Shown: piece by piece, positions 17,229 through 26,636 of the stretch | Numbering within the stretch: position 1 is the first letter of the stretch | How the letters are laid out: every line of letters begins with the position of its first letter | Source: CAVSKL01 sp963728475 [NCBI: Candidatus Eiseniibacteriota bacterium] | GTDB taxonomy: Bacteria > Eisenbacteria > RBG-16-71-46 > JABDJR01 | DNA length: 64,000 bases | Assembly (NCBI GenBank): GCA_963728475.1 | Contig: CAVSKL010000003.1 | Location: 62,001 to 126,000, forward strand | Direction of reading: 5' to 3' | Position numbers and translations under genes: made by a program | The notes under the pieces: model-generated | The model's input: only the letters and a program-made list of their open reading frames with translations | Databases searched by the model: none | What the model was told of the DNA's origin: nothing

Positions 17229-18572
17229 CTCCAAGTCAAGCCCATTCTTAGTGGAAATTGCGCGACCCATGTTTAGGCAGCCTCCTCTCGAGGGCTGCCG
17301 GCTTCGATCTTCAACTCCCTCATCAGCGCCTCCCGCAGAGCAGGAAGCTGTTTGTACCCCATCACCTTCCTGAGGCGAGGCTCGATCTCCAGCAACGCGG
17401 TTGCCAACCAACGCTGCTTCTGGCTCGAGTTCTTCCAGTGGTCCACCTTGCCGCAACGCTCTTCGACCAGGCCGTTGATCGACTCCAGGCAGTTGGTCGT
17501 CTTGAACGAACGGCCCAGCTTCCCGAACAGACCCAGACGATGCAGGGTCAGCGTCTCCTCCAGGCCTTCCCGGAGACTGGCCGCCGCCGACTGGTTCACT
17601 TCCTCGAGCTCGGCCAGGATCTTCTCCAGCGCTCCCTTGGCCTCGGCGTAGGTCGGTCGCTGGTACGCCTTCTGCAGCCGTTTCCGCAACGCCGCCTGCT
17701 GGCTCCGGGGCAGGTACGACACCACGTTCTCCCGCTTGTGCCACTGACAGCGCTGCACCAAGGCCCGATCCTTGAAGCACTTGCGAACCGCCGACCGCAG
17801 ACCCTTGGCTCCGTCCAGGATCATCAGAACGCCCCGGCTCACATCCAGGCCCCGATCCACTAGCGACCGCAGAAATTGGCTCAGCACCCGCTCGTTCTCC
17901 GTCCCCGTCTCCACAAACCCCAGGATCCGCTTCTCGCCTTTCAACGTGATCCCCAGCGCCAGAACCATCGTGTCCTCGGCAAACGTCTTCCCATCCAGGA
18001 AGATCGCCACCACGTCCTCCTCTGCCAGGTCCCGTTCCTGCAACGCCTTCAGCTTCTCGCCACTGGCCTGCACAAAGCGCCGCGACACCGTGGAACTCGA
18101 CAGTCCGATCGCTCCCGGTACCGACTCTGCTGCGCCTCGTAGTTCCGGCACGACACCCCGTACAGCACCCGGCGCAGCAACACCTCTCCACCTCCCCCTC
18201 CCCTCGAAGCTTCCGGTATGAGGTCAGCGGCATCTCAGCCCCCTCCCCACGAACCCGCGGGACCCGAATCGGCACCTTCTGGCCCGCCAACTTCACCGAT
18301 CCACAGTTGCTCCCGTGACGGCTCCCTCCCGTCCTCGCGTAGCGTTCTCCAGCCAGCTCTCGAACCTCCTCGTCCAGGACCGCGGAGATCTCCGCCAAAG
18401 CCAGGGGGACCAACGCTCGGATCAGCTCCACCCGGGCGTCCAGCTCCAGCTCCGGGACCTCCTCCCTCGAAGAACCTGGGCCTTGCCAACCGCTTCTCCT
18501 TCTTGCGTCGACGCACGACTCGTGGCAAACTGCTCATCGAAGGCTCTCTTCTGCGGGTTCTGCCTCGCGGCG
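17229..18572 (-). mobile_element. IS256/Mutator-type insertion element, degenerate, inside B3
   Basis: About 1.34 kb of DNA carrying an IS256-like transposase remnant lies between two halves of one beta-helix gene. The ends are given as the limits of beta-helix similarity; I could not find convincing terminal inverted repeats or a target duplication, so the true ends may be a few tens of bases inside. Confidence 0.8.
17273..18470 (-). pseudogene. IS256 family transposase, two frameshifts
   Basis: Three reading frames together make one IS256/Mutator-type transposase of near-normal length. The N-terminal part (ELIRALVPLALAEI to SYRKLRGEGEVE, 18470 to about 18195) is in one frame. A short middle piece (LLRRVLYGVSCRNYEA, about 18190-18135) is in a second. 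The rest (AAESVPGAIGLSSSTVSRRF to the stop at 17273) is in a third and holds the catalytic context: DGKTFAED, LDGAKGL and EGLEETLTLHRLGL. A single base missing near 18130 and another change near 18190 would restore it. It is probably inactive unless these are assembly errors. The N-terminal start is not resolved; GTG 18431 is one option. Confidence 0.85.
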
Positions 18573-20582
18573 AGCTACCTCGACGGCGCGACCATCAACA
18601 ACTGCCGGTTCACGCTGGCGAGCGGAAGGGGAATCTACGCTCACGGTTGCAGCAACAGCACGATCAGCGACTGCACCATCGAAATGGAGGACGGGATTGG
18701 CGTGTTCCTAAATGGTGGGAGCGGGGCCATTTCAGGGGTGGACGTGAACCTCTCGGCAGCAACTTCAAGTGGCGCCGGCATCGCCGTCGGCGCAGCGGAC
18801 GATGTCGACGTCACGGGTTGTCTCGTCACATGCTCGGATACGCGGGCTGGGGCGGGGATCTCTGAAACTGCCGACGCGGGTACGATTTCCAAGTGCACGG
18901 TCGACAACGCGGACTACGGAATCTATTACACCTTGCCGACCGTTACGCACTGCATTGTAACCCGTGCCCACACGAGCGGGTTCTACAGGCCAGGCGGAGG
19001 AACCTCAGTCGTAGACTGCATCACGTACGCTAACGATGGGACCAACTACTACCCGGCTTCGGCAACTTCCTATGTTGAGGATCCGCTCTTCTGCGACGCG
19101 TCGAACAGAGAGTTCACGCTCCGCGTCGACTCCCGAGGGAACCCGGAGAACGCAGACAACCCGAACAGTGAACAGATCGGGGCCTTCCCGGTGGCCTGCA
19201 TGTACGGGACGCTGGTCCGGGACGCGGACTACGAGGAGGGCGGGACGCTGGACTTCCCCGGCGACCTCACGGTGCCCTCCGGGAAGACCCTCACCCTGGG
19301 GGCGGCGACCACGGTGAAGGCGGGGCCGGGAGACAGCGAGGCCGGCGGGGCGGATACCACCCTGACCGAACTCGTCGTGGACGGGACCCTGGACGTGACG
19401 GGGACCTCCGCAGACGGGGTCACCTTCGACTCGGGGGCGTCGCCCAGAGGCGAAGGGGACTGGTACGGCCTCTACGCCGGGGACGGGTCCACCATGAACC
19501 TGGCCTACGCGACGGTGAAGTACGCGGAGACGGGGGCAGCTTACGACGACGCGGACGGAGGGATCGTGCGCCACTGCACGTTCTCCAACAACGAGAACCT
19601 GGACCTCGTGGTCGGCGTCTACTCCAGCTCGTCGGTCGAGGTCGACACCTGCACGGTGGACGTGGGAGGCGGGAGCGGCATCCAGCTCACCAACGACGGG
19701 AGCGGAGTAAACCTCATCGGGAACTCCGTTTACGGAGGTTTCTCCAGCGCTCGGGGGATCTACGGCCTCCTGGACTCGGGGACCGGCACCGCAAGCGGGA
19801 ACTCGGTGAGCGGCTTCGTGTTCGGCTCCGCCATCGGGATCCACTCGGGCGGGATGACGTTCGTCAAGAACAACGTCTACGGGTCCAAGTACGGGTTCGA
19901 GGTGACCGGGGGGACGGCGGTCCTGGGCGACACCACCGACTCGGGGAGCGACAACCTGGCCCACGGGAACACCGACGGCCTGTACTGCACCGGGGCCGGG
20001 GCGGCGCCCACGGTGCGGGAGTCCCAGTTCTACTCGAACAGCGTGGGGGTGCTGGCCCGGAGCAGCGCCTCGCCGGACCTGGGGAACAGCGCGCACCACG
20101 GCTACAACTCGTTCTACAGCAACACGAGCTACTGCGTGCGAAACACCACGTCGGGAACGGCGGTGGACGCGCTCGGGGACTGGTGGGGGAGCTGCAGCGC
20201 GCCGACCTGCACGAGCGGGCCGGTGCTGACGTTGCTGTGGCTCTGCAGCCAGCCCGCGAGCGTGGAGGAGCCGATCGCGCGGGTGGACGACGGCCGGCCC
20301 GGGTTCCGGGTAATGGGCGCGGCCCCCAATCCCACGGCGGGAGCGGGACGGATCCTCTTCCACCTGGACGGCGCCCCGTCGCGGGTCCGGGCCCAGGTGT
20401 TCGACGTGGCCGGGCGGCTGGTGCGGTCGCTGGGCCCCGAGGAGTTCCCGGCCGGGGATCACGCCCTGACCTGGGACGGCCGGGACCGCTCCGGCCGGCC
20501 GGTGGGCGAAGGTCTCTACTTCGTCCGGGTCCAGGCCGGGTCGGAGCCCGCCGCCACCACCAAGATCCTGGTCGTCCGGTAG
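18573..20582 (+). pseudogene. Secreted beta-helix protein B3, 3' part with FlgD-Ig-like C-terminal domain
   Basis: Continuation of B3 after the IS: SYLDGATINNC onwards, more beta-helix turns, the segment shared with B2 (IGAFPVACMYGTLVRDADY), a second run of beta-helix repeats (about 19400-20200), then a C-terminal domain with PNPTAG, FDVAGRLVRSLG, WDGRDRSGRPV and GLYFVRVQ. This is the FlgD-Ig-like fold common at the C-terminus of secreted proteins of FCB-group bacteria, where it may direct sorting or anchoring. It has no own start or signal peptide. It shows what B1 and B2 lost. Confidence 0.85.
19176..19389. repeat. 214-bp repeat in B3 (partner at 13781-13994)
   Basis: Near-identical to the 3' region of B2, with two differences seen. 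Confidence 0.9.
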
Positions 20583-20599
20583 GAAAGGAGTTGGGTGTC

Positions 20600-21142
20600 A
20601 TGAAGTCGCGCAAGATGAGCTTGCTGTTGGTGATGGCGGCGGCGGCGCTCTGCCTCCCCCGCCTTGGTGAGGCCAAGGTGCTGACCCTGAGCCCGGCCCA
20701 GGTGGCCGCGCTCCCGGCCGACTCGCTCCGGCAGGCGCGGGCGGCGGTCCAGTTCGACCTCTCCGCGCTTCCGGATGCGGCGAAGATCCGGATCGACTCG
20801 GCGGTCTTCCAGTGCCCGGTGCCCGAGGCGTCCTCGCGCGAGGAGACCGGGTTTCAGGTGTTCCCGCTCGAGAACGCGTGGTCGGTGAACGCGGTGGGCG
20901 CGGGGAGCTATCCCCAGGCGTCCGCCACCGAGGCCACGGCGTGGGCGATCACGCCGCTGGACTTCGAGCGGGATGGAGGGGGGTTCCTCCGCCTCTTCCT
21001 CGACGATCTGGTCAAGGGGTGGGCGAGGGGGACCACCGCCAATCACGGGTTCGTGGTCGCCACCGATCTTCCGTCCACCGGGCTGGTCAACACGCTCAGC
21101 GCCGGCACGCTCACGATCCGCTGGGTCTACAACGAACGGTAG
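20600..21142 (+). CDS. Secreted DNRLRE-like domain protein
   Basis: 180 residues, starting with a signal peptide (residues 1-25, ending LGEA) after AAAGGAG, 17 bases past the B3 stop, so it was probably co-transcribed with B3. The mature part follows the DNRLRE/carbohydrate-binding-like pattern: AAVQFDLSALPDAAKIRIDSAVF, then alternating strands and a LVKGWARGTTANHGFVV motif near the end. Such jelly-roll domains occur in secreted structural or adhesive proteins. No catalytic residues are visible. The neighbourhood suggests a role in the same surface system. Confidence 0.7.
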   Translation: MKSRKMSLLLVMAAAALCLPRLGEAKVLTLSPAQVAALPADSLRQARAAVQFDLSALPDAAKIRIDSAVFQCPVPEASSREETGFQVFPLENAWSVNAVGAGSYPQASATEATAWAITPLDFERDGGGFLRLFLDDLVKGWARGTTANHGFVVATDLPSTGLVNTLSAGTLTIRWVYNER

Positions 21143-21154
21143 GCACACCCGGAT

Positions 21155-21182
21155 GGCCGGGGCCCAGGCGCGGGCCCCGGCC
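21155..21182. terminator. Hairpin terminator between convergent genes
   Basis: Perfect 11-bp stem (GGCCGGGGCCC / GGGCCCCGGCC) with a 6-base loop in the 80-base gap between the plus-strand DNRLRE-like gene and the minus-strand dehydrogenase. No T-run on either side. Confidence 0.6.
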
Positions 21183-21222
21183 TCCGGCTTCGCCAGCGGA
21201 TATCCCCTCCCGAGCCCGAGAG

Positions 21223-22233
21223 TTACCTCCCGATCCGCAGCACCGCGGCCTGGGCCGAGAGCGCGCCGGCGGAGAGTTTCGCCAGCGCCTCGTTGGCGTT
21301 CTCGAACGGGAACTCCTGGACGTCGGTGGTGATCCCGAGCCGCGCGGCCAGGGTGAGGAGTTCCCGGGCGTCGGCCCGCGTGTTGGCGGTGGTGCTGGTG
21401 ACCGTGCGTTCCTGGAAGAGATGCTTCTCGTAGTCGAGTTCCGGGAAGCGGTCGAGATGGATCCCTGCCAGGGACAGGGTTCCGCCCCGGCGGAGCGAAG
21501 CCAGAGTGTTGGGGATCTCGGTCCCCACCGGCGCGAAGTAGACCGCGTGGTCGACCGGGTGGGGCGGCCGGTCTCCCGGCTGCCCCGTCCAGGCCGCGCC
21601 CATCTTCTCGGCGCGCGCGAGGGAGCCGCTCCCGGGGGAGATCGCGTACACCTCGGCGCCGAGGGCCAGCGCCACCTGGATGGCGATGTGGGCCGCCCCC
21701 CCGAAGCCCACCAGGAGCACCCGGCTCCCCGGAGAGATCCCGCTCCGTTTGAGCGACCGGTAGCCGATGATCCCGGCGCAGAGGAGCGGGGCCACGTGAA
21801 GGTCGTCGCCGAGGGCGTCGGGGATGGGGTGGGCGTAGGCGGCGGCCACCGCCATCCTTTCCGCGTAGCCGCCGGGGCGGTCGAAGCCGTTGAAGACCGG
21901 GTGCTCGCAGAGATTCTCCCGCCCGGAAACGCAGTAGTCGCAGGTGCCGTCGAAGCGGCCCACCCAGGCCGCCCCCACCCGGTCGCCCACCGAGATCTCC
22001 CGGACCGCGTCGCCCACCGCGGCCACCCGGCCCACCACCTCGTGGCCGGGCACCACCGGATACTCCGGTGGGGCGAGGTCCCCCTCCACGATGTGGAGAT
22101 CGGTGCGGCACACCCCGCACGCGGAGACCTCGAGCACGATCTCGTCGGGGGCGGGACGCGGAACGTCCACCTCCACCATCCGGAGCGGCTTGTCCGAGGC
22201 CTTCCGCGGCCGTTCCAGTTGCCAGGCCTTCAT
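21223..22233 (-). CDS. Zinc-dependent alcohol dehydrogenase
   Basis: 336 residues, medium-chain dehydrogenase/reductase family. The catalytic domain shows CGVCRTDLH (Cys42) and GHEVVG (His64, Glu65), zinc ligands typical of the family; the cofactor domain has VLLVGFGGAAHIAIQ. It probably oxidises or reduces small alcohols/aldehydes with NAD(P). The structural zinc site looks incomplete: where relatives have C-x2-C-x2-C-x7-C, this protein has Asp95 in place of the first Cys, then Cys98, Cys101 and Cys109. Start at ATG 22233, with AGAGGA upstream. Probably monocistronic. Confidence 0.88.
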   Translation of the reverse strand: MKAWQLERPRKASDKPLRMVEVDVPRPAPDEIVLEVSACGVCRTDLHIVEGDLAPPEYPVVPGHEVVGRVAAVGDAVREISVGDRVGAAWVGRFDGTCDYCVSGRENLCEHPVFNGFDRPGGYAERMAVAAAYAHPIPDALGDDLHVAPLLCAGIIGYRSLKRSGISPGSRVLLVGFGGAAHIAIQVALALGAEVYAISPGSGSLARAEKMGAAWTGQPGDRPPHPVDHAVYFAPVGTEIPNTLASLRRGGTLSLAGIHLDRFPELDYEKHLFQERTVTSTTANTRADARELLTLAARLGITTDVQEFPFENANEALAKLSAGALSAQAAVLRIGR

Positions 22234-22425
22234 GTTCCGGTTCCTCTCCCGCCGCCCGGGGGGCGCGGTTCGCGCGGAGGGGCGGCTCGTTCGAGTATAA
22301 CGCCGCGAGGCGCGGTGCCCGTCCGTGGCCTCCGGGCCCGCCCGCGCCACCGCGCCCGAATCCCGGCTGGGTGCTAGGATAAAGGGAGAGATCATCATGC
22401 AATTGGACGGGAAAGGAGCTTCATC

Positions 22426-22833
22426 ATGAGACGCGATCTTCGCCGCCTGCCCGGGCTGGGGCGCATTCAGGCCGAGCAACTCGCCGACGCCGGCATCAAG
22501 ACCTCCGACGACCTCATGGAGCGCTGCTGCAACGAGCCGGGGCGGGACGATGTGCGGCTCCGCACCGGACTCGGCGAGCAGGATCTGATCGACTGGGTCC
22601 GCATGATCGACCTTCTGCGGATCGAGGGGATGAACCCGGGCGACGCCGAGCTTCTGATCGCGGCCGGGGTCTCCGGGCCCGGCCATCTCCGGGACCGGGA
22701 TCCCGACGCGCTGGCCGTCGGTCTCGCCGAAGTGAACGAGCGCCGGCACCTCGTGAAGCATCCGCCGTCGGCGGAAACGGTGCGAGGGTGGGTGGAGCGG
22801 GCCCGGCACCTGGAGGCCGAGCACGCCCGCTAG
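22426..22833 (+). CDS. DUF4332 helix-hairpin-helix protein
   Basis: 135 residues, soluble and helical. LPGLGRIQAEQLADAGIKTSDDLMERC is a helix-hairpin-helix of the DUF4332 type, repeated in weaker form at MNPGDAELLIAAGVSGPGHL. These domains resemble the HhH units of DNA-binding proteins, but the family's role is unknown. AAAGGAG precedes the ATG. It lies alone between two minus-strand genes. Confidence 0.8.
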   Translation: MRRDLRRLPGLGRIQAEQLADAGIKTSDDLMERCCNEPGRDDVRLRTGLGEQDLIDWVRMIDLLRIEGMNPGDAELLIAAGVSGPGHLRDRDPDALAVGLAEVNERRHLVKHPPSAETVRGWVERARHLEAEHAR

Positions 22834-22893
22834 CCCGGGGTCCAGGGTGGCCGGCCGGGTACCGACCCGGGTCCGCATCCCGGACCGCCCGCC

Positions 22894-23337
22894 TCAGTGG
22901 TAGAGGTTCCGGCTCGCCGGGGGAGGCAGGCCGGGAGCATCGAAGTCGCCGTGTTCCGCGGCCCAGCGCAGCCGCGCCGAGACCTCGGTGGGCCAGACCG
23001 TGTCCACCAGGGTGCCGCCGGGGCCCGCCGCCCAGCGTTCCACCGAGCCGCCGGGGAAGTCGGCCATGACGTGGACCCGGGTCCCCTCGCGAAGGTAGCT
23101 CACCGCGATCCGGCGGGTGCCGGGATGCGCGGTCACCGCCGCGGCCAGGGCGCGGGCGGCGTCGGCGTCGGTGGCCTCGCCCCGGTCCACCACGGTGGTG
23201 CCGAGGGGGACCGGCTTGGTCACGCTCGCCCCCTCACGCACGGTGGGGCCCAGGCTCTGGAGGTAGACCCGGCCCGCAGCATAGATCCCGGCCACCAGGA
23301 GGGCCATGAGGAGGAGCCAGGAGTAGCGGCGGCTCAC
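22894..23337 (-). CDS. Membrane-anchored hypothetical protein downstream of egtD
   Basis: 147 residues with one N-terminal transmembrane helix (about residues 6-26) and a soluble remainder of mixed alpha/beta character; no family recognised. Its GTG start overlaps the egtD stop by four bases (GTGA), so it is translationally coupled and the last gene of this operon. Confidence 0.7.
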   Translation of the reverse strand: MSRRYSWLLLMALLVAGIYAAGRVYLQSLGPTVREGASVTKPVPLGTTVVDRGEATDADAARALAAAVTAHPGTRRIAVSYLREGTRVHVMADFPGGSVERWAAGPGGTLVDTVWPTEVSARLRWAAEHGDFDAPGLPPPASRNLYH

Positions 23338-24317
23338 GCGCCCTCCCGCCGCGCCAGGGAAAGGGCGAAGAGATTCGCGGGATCGGTCATCCAGTTCGTG
23401 AGGGTGAACCCGGCCCCGGCCAGGAGCGCCTCCACCATCGGCCGGTCGTACTTGGTGCTGATCTCGGTCCGGATCTCCTCGCCTTGAGCGAGTTCCAGGT
23501 CCAGGTCGATCCGGGGGAGGTGCACGGTCTGGGCCCGGACCGAGCGGAGCCACATCTCGATCCGGTGCCTCTCCGTCCGGTAGAAGGCATGGTGCTCGAA
23601 TCCCTCCAGGTCGAAGTCCCCGCCGAGGAGCCGGTTCAGCACCCGGAGCGCGTTCAGGTTGAATTCCGCGGTCACCCCCTGGGCGTCGTCGTAGGCGGCC
23701 TCGATCCGCGTCACTTCCTTGATGAGGTCGGTCCCGAGCAGGAAGTATTCGCCCGGGTTCAGCTGCGCCGCGACCTCGCGCAGGAACGCGGCCGCCTCCG
23801 GGGGGCGGAAGTTCCCGATCGTCCCCCCCAGGAAGATGCAGAGGCGGTTCCGTCCCTCGGGAATCCGGTCCAGGTGGGTCATGAAGTCGCCGATCACCCC
23901 GTGCACCCGGAGCCCGGGGTATTCCCCGACCAGCTCGCCGACCACCCGGCGCACGATCCCCTCGCTCACGTCGAAGGGGACGTAGAGGCGGAGGCGGCCG
24001 GCGCGGGCGATGGCGTCGAGGAGCACCCGCGTCTTGGTCGAGGCTCCCGACCCCAGTTCCACCAGGTCCCCCGCCCCGCTCTCGGCCACGATCGCGTCGG
24101 CGGAGTCCGCCAGGATCTTCCTCTCGGTCCGGGTCTGGTAGTACTCGGGAAGCTCGCAGATGGCCTCGAAGAGTTCCGAGCCCCGGTCGTCGTAGAAGTA
24201 GCGGGGGGAAATCCAGCGGGGATTCGCGGTGAGCCCGGCCCGGATCGCCGCCAGCTCCTCCTCGGGACGCTGGGGGGAGAGCGCCACCTCGATCCGGATC
24301 CCGCCCGCGTCGCTCAC
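23334..24317 (-). CDS. egtD: EgtD-like L-histidine N-alpha-methyltransferase
   Basis: 327 residues. The N-terminal YFYDDRGSELFEAICELPEYY and the SAM-binding DLVELGSGASTKT (84-96) are hallmarks of EgtD (DUF2260), which methylates histidine three times to hercynine (histidine betaine), the first step to ergothioneine. FLGGTIGNF and the acidic residues towards the C-terminus also fit. No EgtB (sulfoxide synthase) or EgtE is in the window, so the end product may be hercynine, or the other steps lie elsewhere. The GTG start overlaps the transporter stop by four bases, and the next gene overlaps its own stop. The coupling to an importer for betaine-like compounds supports a role in trimethylated histidine metabolism. 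Confidence 0.85.
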   Translation of the reverse strand: MSDAGGIRIEVALSPQRPEEELAAIRAGLTANPRWISPRYFYDDRGSELFEAICELPEYYQTRTERKILADSADAIVAESGAGDLVELGSGASTKTRVLLDAIARAGRLRLYVPFDVSEGIVRRVVGELVGEYPGLRVHGVIGDFMTHLDRIPEGRNRLCIFLGGTIGNFRPPEAAAFLREVAAQLNPGEYFLLGTDLIKEVTRIEAAYDDAQGVTAEFNLNALRVLNRLLGGDFDLEGFEHHAFYRTERHRIEMWLRSVRAQTVHLPRIDLDLELAQGEEIRTEISTKYDRPMVEALLAGAGFTLTNWMTDPANLFALSLARREGA

Positions 24318-25872
24318 GTCCGTACCTCCAGCCCCCGGGGGGTGAGCCGCCGTTCCACCAGGGCCAGCGCCCCGTCCACCGCCAGGGCCAGGAGCGCGGC
24401 GGGGACCGCGCCGGAGAGGATGAGGACGGTGTCGGCGCGCTGGAGGCCGGTGACGATCGGCTCCCCCAGGCCGCCCGCCCCGATGAACGCGGCGAGGGTG
24501 GTGGTGCCGATGGTGATCACCGCCGCCGTCCGCACTCCCGCCATGATCACCGGCGCCGCCAGCGGGAGCCGCACCATCCGGAGCGCCTGTCCCTCGGTCA
24601 TGCCCAGGGCGAGCGCCGCCTCCACCGCCCGCGGCCCCGCGTCCCGCACCCCGGTGTAGGTGTTGCGGAGGATGGGGAAGAGCGAGTAGATCCACAGCGC
24701 GATCACCGCCGGGAGCGCTCCCACCCCGAACAGGGGAATCATGAACGCCAGGAGCGCGATGGAGGGGATGGTCTGGGTCACCCCCACCGCGCGGATTACC
24801 CCCTCGGCGGCGCCCCGCCGGCGTTCGAGGAACAGTCCCAGCGGCACCGCCAGCGCGACGCCCAGCGCCAGAGCCAGGGCGGAGAGCCCCAGGTGCTGCG
24901 CGGTGAGGCGGGCCAGCTCCGCCCGGTTCTCCCACAGGTACACGAAGAGGTTCTTGCCCCGGGTCGAGACCGCGGCCACCTTCTTCGTCTTCACCAACCC
25001 CAGCGCTTCCAGCTCGTCCTGAGCCACCTGCTCGACCGGATCGCCCTTCTCCTGGAGGCGGTAGTTGAGCTTCCGCATGGTGGCCTCGTCGAGCGCCCCC
25101 CCCAGGAGCCCCAGGAGCGGGCCGATCTCGGGGTGCGCGGCCAGGGTCGCCCCCCGCACCAGCGGCACCGCCTGGTAGGGGGGGAGAAGCTCTGGTCGTC
25201 GTCGAGCACCGTGAGGTCGTATTTCACGATGAGCCCGTCGGTGGTGTAGACGTCGAGCGCGTCGATCCGCCCCGCCCCCGCGGCCCGGTACTTGAGCGCC
25301 TGCTGCATGGGCTTCACCGACCGGAACCGCAGCCCGTACGTCTTCCGCAGCCCGGGAAGTCCGTCGGCGCGGTCCACGAACTCGTAGCCGAACCCGGCGT
25401 TCAGGTCCCCGGACACCCGGGCCAGGTCGGTGATGGTGCGGAGGTGATCCTTCTCCGCCAGCGCGCGGGGGACGGCGATCTCGTACGAGTTCTCGAATCC
25501 CAAGGGTGAGAGCCACCAGAGGTCCCACCGCGAAAGGAACTCCCCGCGCACCCGGTCCAGGGTCTCGGCCCGGCCGGGAAGCGGGTCCTGGTGGAGGATC
25601 GACACCAGCCCGGTCCCGGTGTACTCGGGGTAGAGGTCGATCGCCCCTTCCCGGAGCGCCTGGAAGCAAACCTCGGTCCCGGCCAGGTTGAACTTCCGGT
25701 CGACCTTCAGATCCGTCCGGGCCTCGATCAGCCGGGCGAACATCTCGGCCAGGAGGCGGCTTTCCTCGAAGTTCTTGGACCCCACCGCGATCCGCTCCGA
25801 GGCCTCGGAGGGGGCCGCGGGGAGCGCGGCGAGGAGCGCCGCCGCCGACAGCCAGGTGAGGGCGCGCCTCAT
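24314..25872 (-). pseudogene. Fused substrate-binding/permease protein of an OpuC/EgtU-type ABC importer, one frameshift
   Basis: The N-terminal part (from ATG 25872) has a signal peptide (MRRALTWLSAAALLAALPA) and a periplasmic binding domain: VGSKNFEESRLLAEMFARL, NLAGTEVCFQALREG, DLYPEYTGTGL, YTTDGLIVKYDLTVLDDDQ. The C-terminal part (24314 to about 25180, other frame) continues with LLPPYQAVPLVRG and a five- to six-helix permease with QTIPSIALLAFM and GIxDAGPRAVEAALALGMT-like sequence. Both halves align end to end if one base is restored near 25190, so this is one fused gene with a 1-base deletion, or an assembly error. In the known fusions EgtU and OpuFB the permease comes first; here the binding domain leads. 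Both ends overlap neighbouring genes by four bases. Confidence 0.8.
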
Positions 25873-26636
25873 GCCATGAGTTCCCCGCGATGCGAGATGA
25901 GCCGCCGCACGTAGTCGTGGGCGGGTCGCTCCGCGAGTTCCCCGGGCGCCGCCGCCTGGAGCACCCGGCCGTCCTTCATCACCGCGATCCGGTCGCCCAG
26001 GCGGAAGGCCTCGCCCAGGTCGTGGGTCACCAGCACCATGGTCTTCCCCAGCCGCTCCTTCATGCGAAGGAACTCGTCGTGGAGTTCCACCCGCGTGATG
26101 GCGTCCAGGGCGCCGAAGGGCTCGTCGAGGAGGATCACCCCGGGGTCGGCGGCCAGCGCCCGCGCGAAGGCCACCCGCTGCTGCTGTCCGCCGGAGAGTT
26201 CGGCCGGCCGCCGGTCGCGGTAACGGACGGGATCCAGGTTCACCAGCTCCAGGAGTTCGTCCACCCGCGCGCGGCGCCGCTCCGCGTCCCAGCCCAACAG
26301 CGCCGGCACCAGGGCCACGTTCCGGGCCACCGTCCAGTGGGGGAGGAGGCCCCCCTCCTGCGGGACGTAGCCGGTGTGGCGGCGGAGCGCGATCGGGTCC
26401 CAGTCGCGGGCGGGGCGGCCCTGGATCCGCACCTCCCCGGCGGTGGGCTCGGTCATGCGGTTCATGAGCCTGAGCAGGGTGGTCTTGCCGCAACCGCTTT
26501 CCCCGGTGAGCACCAGGGTCTCCCCCGAGGCCACCGCGAGGTCCACGCCGGCCAGGGCGCGCACCCCCCCGGGGTAGACCTTCTCTACCCCGCGGGTCTC
26601 CAGAACGGGATCGCCGGCCGCCGGGCGGGAGATCAA
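25869..26636 (-). CDS. ABC importer ATPase (OpuCA/ProV/EgtV type)
   Basis: 255 residues. Walker A GESGCGKTTLLRLMNRM, Q-loop YVPQEGGLLP, signature LSGGQQQRVAFARAL, Walker B VILLDEPFGALD and H-loop VTHD are all intact. The MNRMTEPTAGEV stretch is typical of quaternary-amine and glycine-betaine importers. The C-terminal CBS domains present in ProV/OpuAA are absent, as in short EgtV-like ATPases. Start: TTG 26636 overlaps the upstream stop by one codon frame (TTGA). It drives the fused permease encoded directly downstream. Confidence 0.85.
   Translation of the reverse strand: MISRPAAGDPVLETRGVEKVYPGGVRALAGVDLAVASGETLVLTGESGCGKTTLLRLMNRMTEPTAGEVRIQGRPARDWDPIALRRHTGYVPQEGGLLPHWTVARNVALVPALLGWDAERRRARVDELLELVNLDPVRYRDRRPAELSGGQQQRVAFARALAADPGVILLDEPFGALDAITRVELHDEFLRMKERLGKTMVLVTHDLGEAFRLGDRIAVMKDGRVLQAAAPGELAERPAHDYVRRLISHRGELMA

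Noticed and set aside
17229-18572. Terminal inverted repeats of the IS element
   Set aside because: Left-end and right-end sequences were compared in both orientations; only weak, unaligned similarity was seen.
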